From NCBI GenBank assembly GCA_023052935.1, contig CM041294.1, positions 16,808,635-16,872,634 on the forward strand: a stretch of DNA of 64,000 nucleotides. The letters are read 5' to 3'. This DNA is from Piezodorus guildinii. Its lineage: Eukaryota; Arthropoda; Insecta; Hemiptera; Pentatomidae. Below, piece after piece: positions 61,365-64,000 of this stretch. The notes below the pieces were generated by a model that did no database searches, was not told where the DNA came from, and was given only the letters and a program-made list of their open reading frames with translations. Position 1 is the first letter of the stretch, and the number at the start of each line of letters is the position of its first letter. The position numbers and the translations under genes were made by a program.

Positions 61365-61725
61365 TTCAATCCGAACAATGATCTTTTTCTCTACTTTTTT
61401 TTTTTTTCGTGATTATATTCATATTGGAAAATATCTGGATAAGCTTTCTTCATGTCTTAATGAAGTTTTTGTGAGCTAGTCATAAAATAGGTTTTTTCTT
61501 CCTTATCAATAGCTGCTTGAAATAGCTTCGTTTCTCTAAGGTTTGGTTTTGCATTGATTCCGAACAATGCTCTTTTTCAATTTTTTTTTTCTTGATTGAA
61601 TATAGTATTGAAAAAAATATCTGGATGAACTTTCTTTGTGTTAATAAGATTTTTTTTAAGGTCGTCATAAATTTTTTTCCCGTTATCAATAGCTGATTGA
61701 AATAGCTTTAATCTTCACTAAAAGA
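61365..61725. repeat. Diverged tandem duplication, two units of about 185 bp
   Basis: CGAACAATG...CTTTTTC, AAAATATCTGGAT, CTTTCTT and TTATCAATAGCTG occur in the same order in both units, at offsets of 181-187 bp. Confidence 0.75.
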
Positions 61726-63001
61726 TAGATTGACTTGAATTGACGTCATTGGGCTACAGATTTGTGTCTTAGATTTACGTGTGTTCTGCTGATTCAAAAG
61801 ACTGATTACCTGTCTTTAAAATTGAAGTTAACTAGTAGATAAAATAAATTAATATTAATAATTAACAAGATTTAAGTTGAAATGCAGTGAAAAGGATAAG
61901 CCGGTGCAAAAATAACTAGGAAATTGAACTATTTTAATTAATTTTACTATATACACTATCTAAAAATTACCTTTTAGCATCTTCGAAGAGGATCAAACCA
62001 AATTTCAGGAATACCTATCTATATATTACTATTACGAATATTTGGATGCTACGATTAATACGAAGTTCCATCGATTTATAGTCCTTCATACATATGCAAA
62101 AAAACAAAAAAATCTAAAAATAAATAGTCTGAACGATCAATATGATTAACTATTGATTTTCTAACAATATTGGCACCACGTTGAGGATAGAGATATTTTT
62201 TTTAGTGCATCTTACATAAGTTTTTTTTTTTTTTCGAATTTTTAAAAAATTATAATATCGAAAGAAAAACGGCCAAATATTTTCTCCTATTATTAAATTA
62301 AAAATATCTAAGTATTAATTAAATTTAAACCTGATCGTTTTAAAATATCAGCGAATGAAAATTATTTTATGAAGAGAATTATATATTGATGTTTGATTCT
62401 TAAATGCGTAGCCCCTTGATATTGACATAGTAAGGTATAGTAAGCTTGTCACTGGAGGTTTCCTTTTATTTCGTTTTAGGTTACACTCAAAATGTTTCGG
62501 GACATAATACCATATTATTAAATGGAATTTAGAAAAGGTTTGCTTCCAATGTTTCGACATTACTATTCATATATTTTGGCGTTTCATTGAGGTGAAAAGT
62601 CGTAATTATTTGCGTAAGAAAAAAAAATATAAGTAAATGAATAAGGTTTGTAATGAAAATTGTTGTTACCTTTTCATTTCTCAAACTATCGTAACTGATG
62701 TTTCAGATACTAACTACTATCTAAAATGAGTTCCATGAAGAGAATTATGTGCCTAGATGTATCAGGATTATGTCTAACTTATTGAAATTAATGGAGCAAG
62801 ACCTATTTATTAACTCTAGAGCTACTAGTGACACCTAAAATGTTTCCTTCATCTCGTATGTGATTGGATTTGAATATTTGAAGACGGATCATTTATTGCG
62901 GAAGAAACCTAAAGGTTTAATTAAAAAAAATATGGAGGTTATCTAACTTATGTAAACGGTATTTATATGCTTATTTATTAGTTTTGTAATGTTCTTTAGT
63001 T

Positions 63002-63288
63002 TGTTTGTTTATTTATTTAACGTCACTTTATGCTACTATGGCTAATCGGACGATGCTACAGTGAGAGTCCTAAATTTTGCCTATCCAGGTTTTATTAGGA
63101 TAGGGATCTTTAACGAGTACCTGACATCGCACAGGCTCGGGACCACCTTTTAACGTCCCCTCCGAAGGACGGCGTAACTAAGGATTTTTTAACTCCCATT
63201 AAAAAATCCTAGGACCACCTGCGGGTTTGAACCCGTGACCTTAAGCATGGGAGGCTGTTACGCTAGCCACCCAGCTACAAGTGATCCC
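63002..63288 (-). mobile_element. SINE-1 copy with perfect 12-bp target duplication
   Basis: TGTTCTTTAGTT at 62990-63001 is repeated at 63289-63300. Complete head (B box GGTTTGAACCC on the plus strand), body and 3' end are present in reverse. Confidence 0.95.
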
Positions 63289-63908
63289 TGTTCTTTAGTT
63301 AAATTTTCTAATTAAATAGAAGTTTCAAGACAAGTGTAGTACTGTTAAGTATTTTTCAAAACATTTTTTTTCTTTTTCTCTATGAAAAATTAGAGAAGCT
63401 CTTTGCATGTGAAATTGAATTTTAAAAATCGATTAAAAAATTCTTTTGTTTTTATCATAAAGTTTAATGAGGAAAGAGACTATTGAGCATCAATTATAAT
63501 TGTTTCACCAAAGCTTAATATAATAACTTAATATATGCTGTAAGTTTTGTAGAATACTTTAATAAGCTAATCTAGAAATTGTCTTTGATGTTTTTGTACA
63601 TATCAACAAGCCTATAAGCCTATAAGAGAGGTGAACTCCTTTAGTAACTTATACAAATCCGTGGAACAAAATTACCAATTTAGGTGGACAAAAGTTAGGA
63701 ATTGTCCAGTGCTTCACCTTTTTATTATTAGTTGGCTATTACTAATACTAATATTTCCGCCATACCGTGTTTACAAAAAAATAGTAAATGAGTGAATCAA
63801 TCCTCTTTACACAAGTGCCCAATAATCGGCAGAGGGTTTATCTTTATTCGATGGTCATTTATTGTGTTCAGGGTGTGTTTAGCGCAGTCATTTTGCTTTT
63901 ATTAAACA

Positions 63909-63927
63909 ATGGACATTGCTGAGGCAG
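63909..63927 (+). CDS. Possible first coding exon of a gene continuing beyond the window
   Basis: ATG GAC ATT GCT GAG GCA G followed by the donor GTAAGACA. About 40 nt upstream, CGCAGTCATTTTG resembles an arthropod initiator. Only six codons are visible, so support is weak. Confidence 0.28.
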
Positions 63928-64000
63928 GTAAGACATTATATTTCCAAACTCGTTATTAAATATACATTGCAATCTACCTATTGAGTTAATTTAGCAATTT

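Larger units (their letters stand above)
58219..63908. other. Mostly non-coding: upstream part of the dsRBD gene and intergenic
   Basis: Holds SINE-2 (58296), SINE-1 (63002) and a diverged tandem duplication (61365-61725). Upstream dsRBD exons ending in phase 1 should lie to the right, but I could not identify any. 60500-60950 is richer in CpG and has a CACGTG at about 60643. Several frames at 60878-61479 are open but unrecognised. Confidence 0.5.

Overview
The window looks like nuclear DNA from an arthropod, most likely an insect. It is very AT-rich, its protein genes have GT-AG introns of up to several kilobases, and its repeats include Jockey-like, R1-like and RTE-like non-LTR retrotransposons, a mariner, tRNA-derived SINEs and fold-back elements. 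Nothing in the sequence fixes the species. Exon joins below come from matching splice sites and reading phase by eye. No alignment or RNA evidence was available.

Layout, left to right. 1-3759: a recent Jockey-like retrotransposon with an ORF1 tail, an unusual middle ORF and a frameshifted ORF2. 5533-11402 (minus): the 5' part of a Bax inhibitor-1 gene (TMBIM6); its last exons lie left of the window. 12145-37127 (plus): a gene for a membrane protein with three CUB-like domains, one LDLa domain, one transmembrane helix and a cytoplasmic tail with two PPxY motifs. It probably begins at 12145, head to head with TMBIM6. Its introns hold LINE fragments, SINEs, an internally deleted mariner, TA microsatellites and fold-back repeats.

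41889-58218 (minus): the 3' part of a gene for a protein with two double-stranded-RNA-binding domains, converging on the CUB gene. One 6.8-kb intron of it contains two intron-poor housekeeping genes in divergent orientation: DLST (2-oxoglutarate dehydrogenase E2, minus, 45575-47049) and BOP1 (ribosome biogenesis, plus, 48993-51306). Each is intact except for one apparent single-base frameshift. Another intron holds a 2.5-kb LTR retrotransposon (55397-57888) with 462-bp LTRs that match by eye, a tRNA-Lys primer site, a polypurine tract, a 4-bp target duplication and one ORF but no pol. 58219-63908 is mostly non-coding, and a possible first exon of another gene lies at 63909.

The cellular genes do unrelated jobs and do not form an operon-like group. 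What links them is nesting, possible promoter sharing and heavy repeat load. The strongest candidates for something new are the three-ORF layout of the Jockey-like element (TAATG stop-start joint plus a 252-codon hydrophobic ORF), the non-autonomous LTR element, the CUB/LDLa/PPxY receptor and the nested DLST and BOP1 genes.
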